In this document: one piece after another, positions 41,057 to 49,767 of the stretch
How the letters are laid out: each line of letters begins with the position of its first letter
Numbering within the stretch: the stretch's first letter is position 1
From: Bacillota bacterium
GTDB lineage: Bacteria; Bacillota; Clostridia; Christensenellales; SZUA-584
NCBI GenBank assembly: GCA_023406895.1
Contig: JAEXTV010000006.1
Span: 1 to 52,228, forward strand
Length of the DNA stretch: 52,228 bases
Direction of reading: 5' to 3'
Position numbers and translations under genes: made by a program
Notes under the pieces: generated by a model
The model's database searches: none
What the model saw: only the letters and a program-made list of their open reading frames with translations
What the model was told of the DNA's origin: nothing

Positions 41057-43552
41057 TCACTTCTCTTTCACTTTAAACCGCTTCAACCGCAGCGCGTTGG
41101 TCACCACAGATACCGAGCTTAATGCCATCGCCGCACCCGCATAAACGGGATTGAAGGCGGGCCCACCGAACGCATAGAAAACGCCTGCCGCAAGCGGTAT
41201 GCCGATTGTGTTATAGATGAACGCCCAGAACAGGTTCTGCCTAATAATGCGCATCGTCGCGCGGCTCAGCGCAATTGCCGTGCCGACTTCCTGCAAGTCG
41301 CCGCGCATGAGCACCACGTCGGCGGATTCCACCGCCACATCGGTGCCTGTGCCAATCGCCATACCCACGTCCGCCTGCACAAGCGCAGGCGCGTCGTTAA
41401 TGCCGTCCCCCACCATCGCAACCTTGAAGCCCTGCTGTTGCAGCTTTTTGACCTCGCCTGCTTTATCCTGCGGCAGCACGTTGGCGAGCACGCTGCCGAT
41501 TCCGGCCTGCTTCGCAATGGCCTGCCCCGTGCTCTCGTTGTCGCCCGTCATCATAAAAACGGACATGCCAATGTCTTTGAGCTGCTGTATTGCCTTTGGA
41601 CTGGAAGGTTTGAGCGTATCCGCCGCGGCCATGAGTCCGGCAAGTCTGCCGTCTACCGCGGTATACATGAGTGTGCGTCCCGCGCCCGACAGCTCTGCCG
41701 CTTCTTTGGCTGATGCCGATATATCAATACCATTTTCTTTCATCAGCTCAAAATTTCCGACCAGAACGCGGCTGCCTGATACCACGGCATCGATACCGCG
41801 CCCCGGGATGGCCTTGAACGATTCAGGTTGAGACAGACTGACAGACCTCTGCTGTACATGGCCGACAATAGCCCGCGCAATCGGATGCTCCGAGCCGCGC
41901 TCCGCCGCCGCGCAAAGCGTCAGCGTCTGTAATTCATCTAAAGCGCCGTATGTGCGGATATCCGTCAGCATCGGTTTGCCCTCGGTCACCGTGCCCGTCT
42001 TATCGAGCACGACCGCATTGACCGCATGCGTCGTTTCCAACGCTTCACCGCCTTTTATGAGTATGCCAAGCTCCGCGCCTTTACCGGTGCCCACCATAAT
42101 TGCCGTGGGCGTGGCCAGCCCCAGCGCACACGGGCACGCGATGACAAGCACCGTCACAAATATATTGAGCACAAACTGAAAATCTTTACCGAATACAGCC
42201 CAAAGCGCCGCCGCAACCACCGCGATGCCCATCACCGCCGGGACAAAATAACCGGAGATCACATCCGCGAGCTTGGCGATGGGCGCCTTTTTGCTTTGTG
42301 CGTCTTCAACAAGCTTGATGATTTTTGACAGTGCCGTATCACCGCCCACGCGCGTCACACGCAGCTTGAGCAATCCTTCTCCGTTGATGCTGCCGCCCGT
42401 TGCCGGGCTGCCCGCGTGCTTTTCCACGGGGAGACTCTCACCCGTCAGCATCGACTCATCCACGGATGATATCCCATCAGTCACCTCGCCGTCCACCGGT
42501 ACTGACGTGCCCGGCCTGACGATCACAATATCTCCGATGACCACGTCGTCGAGCGGCACCTCAAGCTCCGTGCCGTTTTTTAAAATCACGGCCGTTTTCG
42601 GCCGCAGTTTCATGAGCTTTTTAATCGCGTCGGATGTGCGTCCCTTGCTGACCGCTTCAAGATATTTTCCCGCCATCACAAGCGTAATCACTACCGCGGC
42701 GGACTCAAAATACAGCATGTGAATAAAGTCTGCGTCTCCCATAAACAAGCGTATCATCGCATAGGTGCTGTACACAAAGGCGCTGCCCGTCCCGATGGCG
42801 ACCAGCGTATCCATATTGGGCGCGCCTTTTATCAGCGTGCGTAGCCCTCTGCTGAAAAAGCGGCTTCCCGCCGCAATAACCGGAAGCGTCAGTATGAATT
42901 GTACGAGCGCGAAAATGTCAGGGTTCATATGCGGGCTCATAAACATCGGCATCGGCAAGCTGATACCCAGCATATGCGGCATTGCGACATACAAAACAGG
43001 CACGGAAAACAAAATCGCGATGAATAGCCTTAAGCGCATGATGCGGACTTCGCGTTCCCGCCGGTCGCTGTCTTTATCTGTATTGTCGGCGTGTTCAATA
43101 TCCTTTGGCGTGTAGCCCGCCTTCTCCACCGCCGCTTTGATTTCCGACAGTTTGACTTCCGCCGGGTTGTAAACGACCTTCAGACGGTTGGTTGCAAGGT
43201 TCACTGCCGCTTCTTTCACACCGCCCAGCCTTTTGACACTGCGTTCCACAGCCGCCGAGCAAGCCGCGCAAGTCATACCCTCCACCGCGAGTTCTGACTC
43301 CCTGTATTGAGATATCGGTTCTATAAGCCCGTAGCCCGCATCCTCCACCGTTTTTTTAAGTCCCTCAAAATCCACGATGTCGGGATCAAATCTGACCGTC
43401 AGCTTTTCTGTCGCAAGATTGACATCGCTTTGTAGCACGCCCTGCATCTTTGCCACCGCTTTTTGAACATGGTTCGCACAAACCGCGCAAGACATGCCCG
43501 TCACACCGAAGCTTTGCTCTGCAATTAACTGTTTTTCCTGTCTGTCGGCCAT
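41057..43552 (-). CDS. copA: Copper-exporting P1B-type ATPase
   Basis: An 831-residue heavy-metal ATPase. Two N-terminal metal-binding domains have GMSCAVC (Cys 22 and 25) and GMTCAAC (Cys 95 and 98). Eight membrane helices include the ion-path motif CPC in VIACPCALGLATPT. The phosphorylation site is DKTGTVTEG, the hinge GDGINDAPAL, and the SEHPIARAI His-Pro motif is present. These identify a Cu(+) exporter. The start overlaps the last base of copZ (TAATG). The small chaperone encoded just upstream would hand it copper. Confidence 0.95.
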   Translation of the reverse strand: MADRQEKQLIAEQSFGVTGMSCAVCANHVQKAVAKMQGVLQSDVNLATEKLTVRFDPDIVDFEGLKKTVEDAGYGLIEPISQYRESELAVEGMTCAACSAAVERSVKRLGGVKEAAVNLATNRLKVVYNPAEVKLSEIKAAVEKAGYTPKDIEHADNTDKDSDRREREVRIMRLRLFIAILFSVPVLYVAMPHMLGISLPMPMFMSPHMNPDIFALVQFILTLPVIAAGSRFFSRGLRTLIKGAPNMDTLVAIGTGSAFVYSTYAMIRLFMGDADFIHMLYFESAAVVITLVMAGKYLEAVSKGRTSDAIKKLMKLRPKTAVILKNGTELEVPLDDVVIGDIVIVRPGTSVPVDGEVTDGISSVDESMLTGESLPVEKHAGSPATGGSINGEGLLKLRVTRVGGDTALSKIIKLVEDAQSKKAPIAKLADVISGYFVPAVMGIAVVAAALWAVFGKDFQFVLNIFVTVLVIACPCALGLATPTAIMVGTGKGAELGILIKGGEALETTHAVNAVVLDKTGTVTEGKPMLTDIRTYGALDELQTLTLCAAAERGSEHPIARAIVGHVQQRSVSLSQPESFKAIPGRGIDAVVSGSRVLVGNFELMKENGIDISASAKEAAELSGAGRTLMYTAVDGRLAGLMAAADTLKPSSPKAIQQLKDIGMSVFMMTGDNESTGQAIAKQAGIGSVLANVLPQDKAGEVKKLQQQGFKVAMVGDGINDAPALVQADVGMAIGTGTDVAVESADVVLMRGDLQEVGTAIALSRATMRIIRQNLFWAFIYNTIGIPLAAGVFYAFGGPAFNPVYAGAAMALSSVSVVTNALRLKRFKVKEK

Positions 43553-43758
43553 TATATCTCCTCGAGGCCGTATCCCGCTTCTTCAACGGCGTTTCTGAGC
43601 ATTTCTAAGCTGAACTTTCCATCGTCATAATCGACGGAAAGCGTTTCCGTTGTGAGATCAACAATTGCCTTGCGGACACCGTCTATTGATCCTGCCGCCT
43701 TTTCAACTCTTTTCACGCAGGCTTCGCAGCCCATACCCGTTATATGAAAACTTCTCAT
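43552..43758 (-). CDS. copZ: Copper chaperone, single HMA domain
   Basis: A 68-residue heavy-metal-associated domain: SFHITGMGCEACVKRVEKA carries the GMxCxxC copper site, followed by the usual beta-alpha-beta-beta-alpha-beta pattern ending EEAGYGLEEI. It delivers Cu(+) to CopA. The start is the ATG after AAGGAGGAAAAA, seven codons inside the longest frame. No CsoR or CopY gene and no clear copper operator is visible upstream, so regulation is probably from elsewhere. Confidence 0.9.
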   Translation of the reverse strand: MRSFHITGMGCEACVKRVEKAAGSIDGVRKAIVDLTTETLSVDYDDGKFSLEMLRNAVEEAGYGLEEI

Positions 43759-43890
43759 TTTTTCCTCCTTATAAGCCACTTTACGGCGCTTATTTTATTG
43801 ACATTTATCAGTAAGAAAAGCTTATACCATCCTTAATTATGCGTCAATACAGCAACTAAACATACGCAAAACATATATAATGGAAAAAGC

Positions 43891-43919
43891 GTGACTTATA
43901 TTCATATTTCTGGTATAAT
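43891..43919 (+). promoter_or_regulatory. Extended -10 promoter upstream of the diguanylate cyclase
   Basis: GTGACT (43891-43896), a 17-base spacer and TGGTATAAT (TATAAT 43914-43919) form a promoter with an extended -10. It implies a leader of about 140 bases before the cyclase start. I looked for a c-di-GMP riboswitch core there and did not see one. Confidence 0.55.
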
Positions 43920-44064
43920 GCATAAGCATCAGATGTGTCTGTGAGTTTGTTACAGAAAACAAATTTGTGCCTGAGTCTATTCGCTTTTTATACGTATACT
44001 GTTATAATTTAAAAGCTGTTGTTTTATTTGATTATAAGGCTGTAAATTATTGGGGAACCGAACA

Positions 44065-45222
44065 ATGCTGAAAAGAATGTTATCGGCCTTACGCAGTGAG
44101 AGTGAAGCAAATTCAAGCGTAACCGCTGAGTTTACACACGTTAATTTAAAAAGAATATCTCCGGCCTGCATTTGCTGCATCGCTCTGAATGCCGCCGCTG
44201 TCATCATGCTTGTCAGCCTGCCCCGTCAAAATTCATTTTGGCAATCACGCCAGATATGGCTTAATGCGTTGATGATGGCATCTGTTCTGGCTTTTCTCAT
44301 ATTAATAAAAACCGTAATAAAAAAAGATGAATCCGGGTTGTTTGCCAAGCTTGTTCCCTACATCGGATTTGTGGGATTGATCATTTTCAGCTTGGCTACC
44401 TCTTTAAATGATCAGCTTATTACCGCCTCCAGCATCACCACTTACGTGATCGTCTGCCTTGTCAGCGGCGTCTTGTTTCTCATTCGTCCGCTGCATTCCA
44501 TTATATTATACACTGTTTCATACGCGGGGCTGGCTGTCATATGCTCAAACGCACACGTCCCAGATGTTATACATACGTCCAATATGATCAACGCGCTGAC
44601 CATGACGGCGCTCAGCGCTTTTTTGTCTGTGATGCTATGGCACAATAACCGCACGAACGTGCTGCAAGCCTATCAGATTCGCACACAGCAAAAACTTCTC
44701 GAAAAAACAAATGTCGATCTGCACAAAATGGCTTATTATGATCAACTGACCGACCTGCCGAACCGACGGTATCTGAACGATGTTTTACAGAAAGAAACCG
44801 CGCTGATGATGCGCAAAAATTACGAATCCTGCCTGATTATGCTCGACCTTGACTACTTTAAATTTGTGAATGACAATCACGGGCATCCGGTGGGAGACAA
44901 GCTGCTCGTACAAATCAGCGCATTGCTTTCCCAGAACATTCGCAAATACGATACGATCTGCCGTCTTGGCGGCGAGGAATTTATGATACTGCTGCCGCAA
45001 ACCGATTTGGACGAAGCTGTGGCTGTGGCTCACAAGCTTTTGAATGTGATTTCGTCCGAGCCTTTTGTGATTGATGATAAATTGGTCAGCATTACAACCA
45101 GCATCGGCGTCTCACGCCTCAAGAAGGACGCGGACGCCTCGCTGATTGAACAATACGCCCATGTGGATACGGCTCTTTATAAAGCCAAACGGGATGGACG
45201 CAATTGTGTGAGAACCGCTTAA
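44065..45222 (+). CDS. Membrane diguanylate cyclase (GGDEF domain)
   Basis: A 385-residue protein. About six hydrophobic helices (residues about 35-200) form a membrane sensor, followed by a short coiled coil (QQKLLEKTNVDLHKM) and a GGDEF domain (about 215-385). The active site reads GGEEF, an active-type variant. The inhibitory site RxxD (RKYD) lies exactly five residues before it, so product feedback inhibition is expected. DQLTDLPNRRYL and LDLDYFKFVND supply the metal and substrate residues. It makes cyclic di-GMP from GTP. The start chosen is the ATG preceded by GGGGAA, five codons inside a TTG-started frame. The end overlaps the convergent ABC permease gene by four bases. Confidence 0.93.
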   Translation: MLKRMLSALRSESEANSSVTAEFTHVNLKRISPACICCIALNAAAVIMLVSLPRQNSFWQSRQIWLNALMMASVLAFLILIKTVIKKDESGLFAKLVPYIGFVGLIIFSLATSLNDQLITASSITTYVIVCLVSGVLFLIRPLHSIILYTVSYAGLAVICSNAHVPDVIHTSNMINALTMTALSAFLSVMLWHNNRTNVLQAYQIRTQQKLLEKTNVDLHKMAYYDQLTDLPNRRYLNDVLQKETALMMRKNYESCLIMLDLDYFKFVNDNHGHPVGDKLLVQISALLSQNIRKYDTICRLGGEEFMILLPQTDLDEAVAVAHKLLNVISSEPFVIDDKLVSITTSIGVSRLKKDADASLIEQYAHVDTALYKAKRDGRNCVRTA

Positions 45223-45962
45223 CTAGCCGATAATTTTACTGTTGCGCGGCGCGCCAGCAGATATGCGAGCGTTCCGGTCACAGCCGCAAATACCAAATCC
45301 ATTCCCATCGCGACATATGGGCTGCCGCTTAACCGCCCCGAGCAAAAAGCAATCACCGTTCCAATGAGTTTGTATATTTCACCCGAGAACAGCTGCGCAT
45401 CGATCACCGGCAGCAGGATGAAGAAAAACACGGGAACACCGATCGATATGCTCAGCTTTAACGGTTTGTTCATACGGTAATACGCTGTTGTGATGAAATA
45501 CCCGAGCATGATGCATGAAAGATAGCTGCAGAACATGTAGATGATTCCTTCACCGTACAGCATAGACCCGCTGCCGATATACCTTGACGCGAATTCCTGT
45601 ACCATAGTCGTCTCATAGTTTATAAACTGGCGGATAATAAGCGTATTAAGACTATCGATAAGCGCCATGCCCGCACACAAAATTGCCGCAACGAACACAA
45701 AGCTTGTGAACATCGTTTTTCTCGAAATACCGTTGGCCGAGAACATATGGAACGTGGATTTGTATGCGTTAAGGCCTACCACAAACAGAAAGATCATGGA
45801 TGCCACGTCAAAGCCGCCGAATGTCACGCGCATATCAAACCGTCTGAATAAAAGCAGCGAGATACCCATCAAAATGAAAAGCGAATAGATAACGATGTAG
45901 AATATAATGACAGGCCATTTGATGCCGCTGAGCTGATATTTTAAAGCCGGTGCCAATCTCAT
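45219..45962 (-). CDS. ABC-2-type membrane protein of the GntR-linked transporter
   Basis: A 247-residue integral membrane protein with about six helices and no ATPase motifs. It lies 15 bases after an ATP-binding subunit gene, so it is taken as the permease of that exporter. The sequence is divergent and does not let me name a substrate. In YtrA-type operons such modules respond to cell-wall-active antibiotics or acetoin use; the same is possible here. It overlaps the convergent diguanylate cyclase gene by four bases with no terminator between them. Confidence 0.75.
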   Translation of the reverse strand: MRLAPALKYQLSGIKWPVIIFYIVIYSLFILMGISLLLFRRFDMRVTFGGFDVASMIFLFVVGLNAYKSTFHMFSANGISRKTMFTSFVFVAAILCAGMALIDSLNTLIIRQFINYETTMVQEFASRYIGSGSMLYGEGIIYMFCSYLSCIMLGYFITTAYYRMNKPLKLSISIGVPVFFFILLPVIDAQLFSGEIYKLIGTVIAFCSGRLSGSPYVAMGMDLVFAAVTGTLAYLLARRATVKLSAS

Positions 45963-45977
45963 AATAATTTCCTCCCT

Positions 45978-46829
45978 TTAAGAATTTGTCAGATGAATAA
46001 ACAGGCTTTGCAGGTTGAGCTTCGAAACCTCAATCCCCTGCGGCACCGCGTTTTCACTGATCGTTTCCAACAAGTATGCGCTCTTCATGCCGCCGAGCGA
46101 ATCCTGTCCGAGCACTTTTTTACCCTGAATAAAGCTCTCGACCAAACCGGCAGGCCCTGTTACCGTCACACCCGCTTTTAGCGCGTTTTGCGTGGTGTCG
46201 TTCATAATGATCTCTCCGTTTTTGATGATCGCGACATTTTCAATCACGCCTGCGGCCTCTTCAATCAGATGCGTCGATACAACGACGGTTTTGGGAACGC
46301 GGCTGTAGCTTTCAATCAATTCGCGGTAAAACACGTCGCGATAATTCGCATCAAGGCCGAGTACCGGCTCATCAAGCAGCAGCACCGGCGCGTTACACGA
46401 CAGCGCCGCGATGATTTTGTAAATCGATTTGTAACCGGTAGACAGCGCCCTGACCTTCTTTTTCGTGTTCAGCGCAAACTTATCTGCCAACTGCCGCGCG
46501 TATTCGGTGTCCATATCAGGATAAAACTCTTTTGTCCATTTCAAAACCTCTTTGACCGTCATAGAGTCGGGATAAAGCGACTGTTCTGTCATACAGTAAA
46601 CCTTTTTTAAAACAGCGTCGTTTTCCTGAACCGGTTCTCCGTCGATCAAAACTGTTCCTTGCGTGGGAAACAACTTGTTGGTAATCAGCCCGAGCAATGT
46701 TGATTTCCCTGCACCGTTGCGCCCGAGCAAACCGCTGATTTTGTTTTCTTCAAACGTGAGCGTCACATTTTTGAGCGCGGTTGTGCTGCCGAAACATTTC
46801 GTGACGCCTTTAACCTCAATCAAGCTCAT
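45978..46829 (-). CDS. ABC transporter ATP-binding protein
   Basis: A 283-residue ATPase: Walker A GLLGRNGAGKSTL, signature-like ALSTGYKSIYKIIAAL (divergent from LSGGQ), Walker B PVLLLDEPVLGLD and H-loop VVSTHL. The degenerate signature is common in the CcmA/YtrB-like exporters coupled to GntR regulators. Residues after about 215 form a C-terminal extension. The start overlaps the regulator gene by 14 bases, so production is coupled. Confidence 0.9.
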   Translation of the reverse strand: MSLIEVKGVTKCFGSTTALKNVTLTFEENKISGLLGRNGAGKSTLLGLITNKLFPTQGTVLIDGEPVQENDAVLKKVYCMTEQSLYPDSMTVKEVLKWTKEFYPDMDTEYARQLADKFALNTKKKVRALSTGYKSIYKIIAALSCNAPVLLLDEPVLGLDANYRDVFYRELIESYSRVPKTVVVSTHLIEEAAGVIENVAIIKNGEIIMNDTTQNALKAGVTVTGPAGLVESFIQGKKVLGQDSLGGMKSAYLLETISENAVPQGIEVSKLNLQSLFIHLTNS

Positions 46830-47193
46830 TTCTAATTCCTTTCTTTATCATGTCATTAATCTCTTCCGGGGAAATTGACAGCTTCTGCGCTTCCGACAAC
46901 AACGGCCGGACAAATTTCTCAAAGAACTGCCGCTTCCTTTTTTTCAGTATCACGTCTTTAGCCCCTTTCGCGACAAACATGCCAAGCCCGCGTTTTTTAT
47001 AAAGGATGCCATCATCCGCAAGCATCGTGATGCCCTTCAGCGCCGTTGCAGGATTGATTTTATAGCTTACGGAAATCTCCGTTGTGGAGGGAGCCTGCAT
47101 ATCCTCACCGAGCGCTCCCGTCAGTATTGCGCTTTCCAGTTGCTCCGCAATCTGAATGAAGATCGGCACGTCACTCTGCAAATCGAGTTGCAC
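46816..47193 (-). CDS. GntR-family repressor, YtrA type
   Basis: A 125-residue regulator: the winged helix-turn-helix (VPIFIQIAEQLESAILTGAL... TEISVSYKINPATALKGITML) fills the first about 75 residues, followed by a short two-helix dimerisation tail, as in the YtrA subfamily, which lacks a big effector domain. The GTG start follows a near-perfect AAGGAGGTGAT. It is the first gene of the operon with the two ABC genes, and an inverted repeat overlaps its -10 box, so it is likely self-repressed. Confidence 0.92.
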   Translation of the reverse strand: MQLDLQSDVPIFIQIAEQLESAILTGALGEDMQAPSTTEISVSYKINPATALKGITMLADDGILYKKRGLGMFVAKGAKDVILKKRKRQFFEKFVRPLLSEAQKLSISPEEINDMIKKGIRNELD

Positions 47194-47218
47194 TTTATCA
47201 CCTCCTTGGTTATCTACT

Positions 47219-47257
47219 GTTGTAACTAACTATAGTACAACTATGCTTCTTTGTCAA
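47219..47257 (-). promoter_or_regulatory. Promoter and GntR operator of the regulator-ABC operon
   Basis: On the minus strand TTGACA (47252-47257) and TATAGT (47229-47234) are 17 bases apart. The inverted repeat GTTGTA-N11-TACAAC (47219-47241) covers the -10 box, matching the layout of autoregulated YtrA-type repressors. Confidence 0.8.
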
Positions 47258-47334
47258 CATTCTTTTGAATAAAATTATAGAGCATATAATCTTGGATAAA
47301 CCGCGCTTTTATCAATAAGACACGCACCATTGTG

Positions 47335-47364
47335 TTGACACTCTTAATGAATTCATCTTATAAT
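47335..47364 (+). promoter_or_regulatory. Consensus promoter of oadB
   Basis: TTGACA (47335-47340) and TATAAT (47359-47364), both perfect, with an 18-base spacer, about 45 bases ahead of the start codon. Strong constitutive expression is expected. Confidence 0.85.
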
Positions 47365-47408
47365 GACTTAGAATTTTAAACAAAAGATGTGACTCGGAAA
47401 GGATATTT

Positions 47409-48542
47409 ATGGAAGCACTGCTTAAGGGTTTTACGAATTTCAGCTGGCAGCAGGCTGTAATGATCGTAATCGGGCTCGTACTCATTTTGTTGGCTATAAA
47501 AAAAGAATATGAACCCATGCTGCTTTTGCCTATAGGTTTTGGCTGTGTGCTAACCAATCTTCCGCTTGCGACTGTTCTCGCTAATTCTCTCGGAGAAATC
47601 GGTTTTCTGAAGGTACTTTTCAATGCCGGTATTGTGACTGAGCTGTTCCCGCTGCTCATTTTCGTCGCTATCGGCGCGATGATTGATTTTTCACCGTTGC
47701 TAAAACAGCCTGTCATGTTGTTTTTTGGCGCTGCGGCACAATTCGGCATTTTTGCTGCGATGATGCTCGCGATATGCGCCAATGCCGTCGTCCCCGATTT
47801 GTTCAGTCTGAAGGAAGCTGCGGCTGTCGGTATCATCGGTGCGGCGGACGGCCCAACCACGATTTTCGTCGGCAATCTGTTCGCAAAGGATTATATCGGC
47901 GCGCTTTCGGTGGCTGCCTACTCGTATATGGCGCTTGTGCCCATCATTCAGCCGCCGGTTATACGGGCACTGACCACCAAAAAAGAGCGGCGCATTCACA
48001 TGGATTCGGATGTCGGCAAACCCATTCCGAAACCGGTGCTGATTATCTTCCCCATTGTCATTACGATCGTGGTGGGCTTTATCGCTCCTGATGGCGTACC
48101 GCTTGTCGGCGCGCTGATGTTCGGTAATTTAATCAGAGAATGCGGCGTGTTAAAGCGGCTCTCCGATTCGGCTCAGAACGAGCTTGCCAACCTTGTGACG
48201 CTGCTGCTCGGTATCACGATCGGCTCCACAATGTCCGCCGCGACGTTCCTGCAATGGGATACCGTCATGATTCTCGTTATCGGGTTCCTCGCATTTGTGT
48301 TTGATACCGCCGGCGGCGTTCTCTTCGCAAAGCTGATCAATCTGTTCCTTAAGAAAAAAATCAATCCGATGATCGGTGCAGCGGGTATATCCGCATTCCC
48401 GATGTCCGCCCGCATTGTTCATAAAATGGCTCAGAAGGAGGATCCGTCCAACTTCATACTGATGCCTGCCATCGGTGCAAACGTATCAGGCCAGATCGGA
48501 TCCATTATTGCAGGCGCAGTCCTGATCTCTTTACTCGTATAA
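47409..48542 (+). CDS. oadB: Sodium ion-translocating decarboxylase beta subunit
   Basis: A 377-residue integral membrane protein of the OadB/MmdB/GcdB family, which couples decarboxylation of a biotin-bound carboxyl group to Na+ export. Family segments include AIGAMIDFSPLL, GIIGAADGPTTIFV, the conserved polar region SAATFLQWDTVMI, FDTAGGVLFAKL, and NPMIGAAGISAFPMSARIVHKM. About nine to ten membrane helices are present. The ATG follows GGAAAGGATATTT. The gamma subunit gene is directly downstream; no carboxyltransferase or biotin-carrier gene is present in the window. Confidence 0.95.
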   Translation: MEALLKGFTNFSWQQAVMIVIGLVLILLAIKKEYEPMLLLPIGFGCVLTNLPLATVLANSLGEIGFLKVLFNAGIVTELFPLLIFVAIGAMIDFSPLLKQPVMLFFGAAAQFGIFAAMMLAICANAVVPDLFSLKEAAAVGIIGAADGPTTIFVGNLFAKDYIGALSVAAYSYMALVPIIQPPVIRALTTKKERRIHMDSDVGKPIPKPVLIIFPIVITIVVGFIAPDGVPLVGALMFGNLIRECGVLKRLSDSAQNELANLVTLLLGITIGSTMSAATFLQWDTVMILVIGFLAFVFDTAGGVLFAKLINLFLKKKINPMIGAAGISAFPMSARIVHKMAQKEDPSNFILMPAIGANVSGQIGSIIAGAVLISLLV

Positions 48543-48554
48543 CAGGAGGTTGTT

Positions 48555-48692
48555 ATGAACGTAGGTGAAATGTTGTCTCAAGGTGTGCAGTATATGGGTA
48601 TCGGCGTCGCCGTCGTGTTCGTCGTGCTGGGCGTTTTTTTCGGAGTCATCAAGCTCCTGACGAAAATCTGGCCCCCCAAAGAAATTGATTAA
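48555..48692 (+). CDS. oadG: Short OadG-type gamma subunit (45 residues)
   Basis: A tiny gene of 45 codons starting at an ATG eight bases after AGGAGG and 12 bases after the oadB stop. The product begins MNVGEMLSQGVQYMGIGVAV and has one membrane helix (GIGVAVVFVVLGVFFGVIKLL), then a short KIWPPKEID tail. This is the N-terminal membrane part of OadG, which bridges the beta subunit to the carboxyltransferase. The C-terminal zinc-binding tail of longer OadG proteins is absent. A strong terminator follows directly. Confidence 0.85.
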   Translation: MNVGEMLSQGVQYMGIGVAVVFVVLGVFFGVIKLLTKIWPPKEID

Positions 48693-48700
48693 AACACATC

Positions 48701-48729
48701 AGCCCGGCGGTTTTCCGCCGGGCTTTTTG
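48701..48729 (+). terminator. Terminator of the oadB-oadG operon
   Basis: Perfect 10-bp GC-rich stem AGCCCGGCGG/CCGCCGGGCT with TTTT loop, followed by TTTTG, eight bases after the oadG stop codon. Confidence 0.92.
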
Positions 48730-48994
48730 TTTGCAAGCGCATTTTATCTGGCAATCAGCCTGCCAATAAGGCTATTCAGCTGCACAGGCCATCCGCTGTG
48801 CGGCAATTGTGCGCAGTCTTTATGCCGCAGCTATTGTTTTATGGCTCTAAGCATGATGAAGTGGCTCTAAGCGGCCGCCCGAAAGTCATGAACTCCCCTT
48901 CTTTTGGCTAATGGATAAGATTCTTTCCGCTGCGCGGTCAAACGCCCGATAAGGCTTTGATAGCTGATATGGCCATTCCCATGCCTGCACGCGG
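48730..48994. other. Gene-free interval
   Basis: About 265 bases between the oadG terminator and the convergent BclA-like gene. An open frame crosses the terminator but lacks a ribosome site. The only structure seen is a short direct repeat TGGCTCTAAGC (about 48841 and 48860). I see no gene, RNA or mobile element. Confidence 0.5.
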
Positions 48995-49579
48995 CTAATC
49001 CAGCTTCTTTATCATTATTGATGCGGATACTCCGCTGTCTGAGAGCTGAGCAGCCGCCGCTGTGCCCGATGTCAAGACCAACCGGAGTGTTGCACCCGCT
49101 TTGAGCTCGGAGAGTACAGCGGTGCCGTATATGGCGTCACGCGTGTCAATCATCCTTGATATCACACTGCCGCTTACGGTCTGTCCGTCAGCCTGAAGAG
49201 AAAGCGCCGCATGCAGAGCATTGTTTGCCTGCATGGTCACCGAGTAGCTGATTTCATAGATTCCTGATTCCGTGATGATAATATCAGGCGAGTGTTCATC
49301 GTGTCGAAGCCCCTCTAGAAGCGCATGGCTGCTGAACCTGACAGGCACCACATCACCCGGCACCGAGACAGACAGCATTTGCGGCCCGTGTTGAAATATG
49401 TATCCGTAAACACCTTGCTTATGCGGCGAAGCTTTAACCGTTTCCTTGACCTCCGGCACGCCTGACAGCTCCGCAGGCGCCACAAGATTCAGCCTTTCTT
49501 TGCGGGATTCAGGTGGCTTCCGCTTTGTTTTAACATTTTGTGAATGATTTTTAAAATTTCTAAAATAGGCATTGCTCAT
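48995..49579 (-). CDS. BclA-C-domain (TNF/C1q-like) probable spore-surface protein
   Basis: A 194-residue protein. The first about 60 residues are polar and basic. Residues about 65-194 form a jelly-roll domain like the C-terminal domain of exosporium glycoprotein BclA: VRFSSHALLEG, IIITESGIYEISYSV, ALSLQADGQTV, LVLTSGTAAAAQLSDSGVSASIMI. Such domains trimerise on the spore surface. The Gly-X-Y collagen stalk of classical BclA is absent and there is no signal peptide, as expected for proteins added to the spore from the mother cell. The start is the ATG after GGGGAGATGATT, seven codons inside the longest frame. Single gene; no promoter assigned. Confidence 0.75.
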   Translation of the reverse strand: MSNAYFRNFKNHSQNVKTKRKPPESRKERLNLVAPAELSGVPEVKETVKASPHKQGVYGYIFQHGPQMLSVSVPGDVVPVRFSSHALLEGLRHDEHSPDIIITESGIYEISYSVTMQANNALHAALSLQADGQTVSGSVISRMIDTRDAIYGTAVLSELKAGATLRLVLTSGTAAAAQLSDSGVSASIMIKKLD

Positions 49580-49767
49580 ATAATCATCTCCCCGCAACAT
49601 AAATCTTCATACTATCTTATTATGGGGTCATGAAAACGGTGCACACATGAAAAAGAGGGCGTTCTCAGCTTCTTATTATGCTGCAAAGCCAATCGTCCCG
49701 CTTTTTTTCTGTCAACCAGTATTTTTGTTTGTGAATCACAGCCAACGAAACGTCCCGCAAAGACTGA

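Noticed and set aside
48685..48870. 61-codon plus-strand open frame after oadG
   Set aside because: It runs through the strong terminator and has no ribosome site; the real small gene is oadG at 48555-48692.
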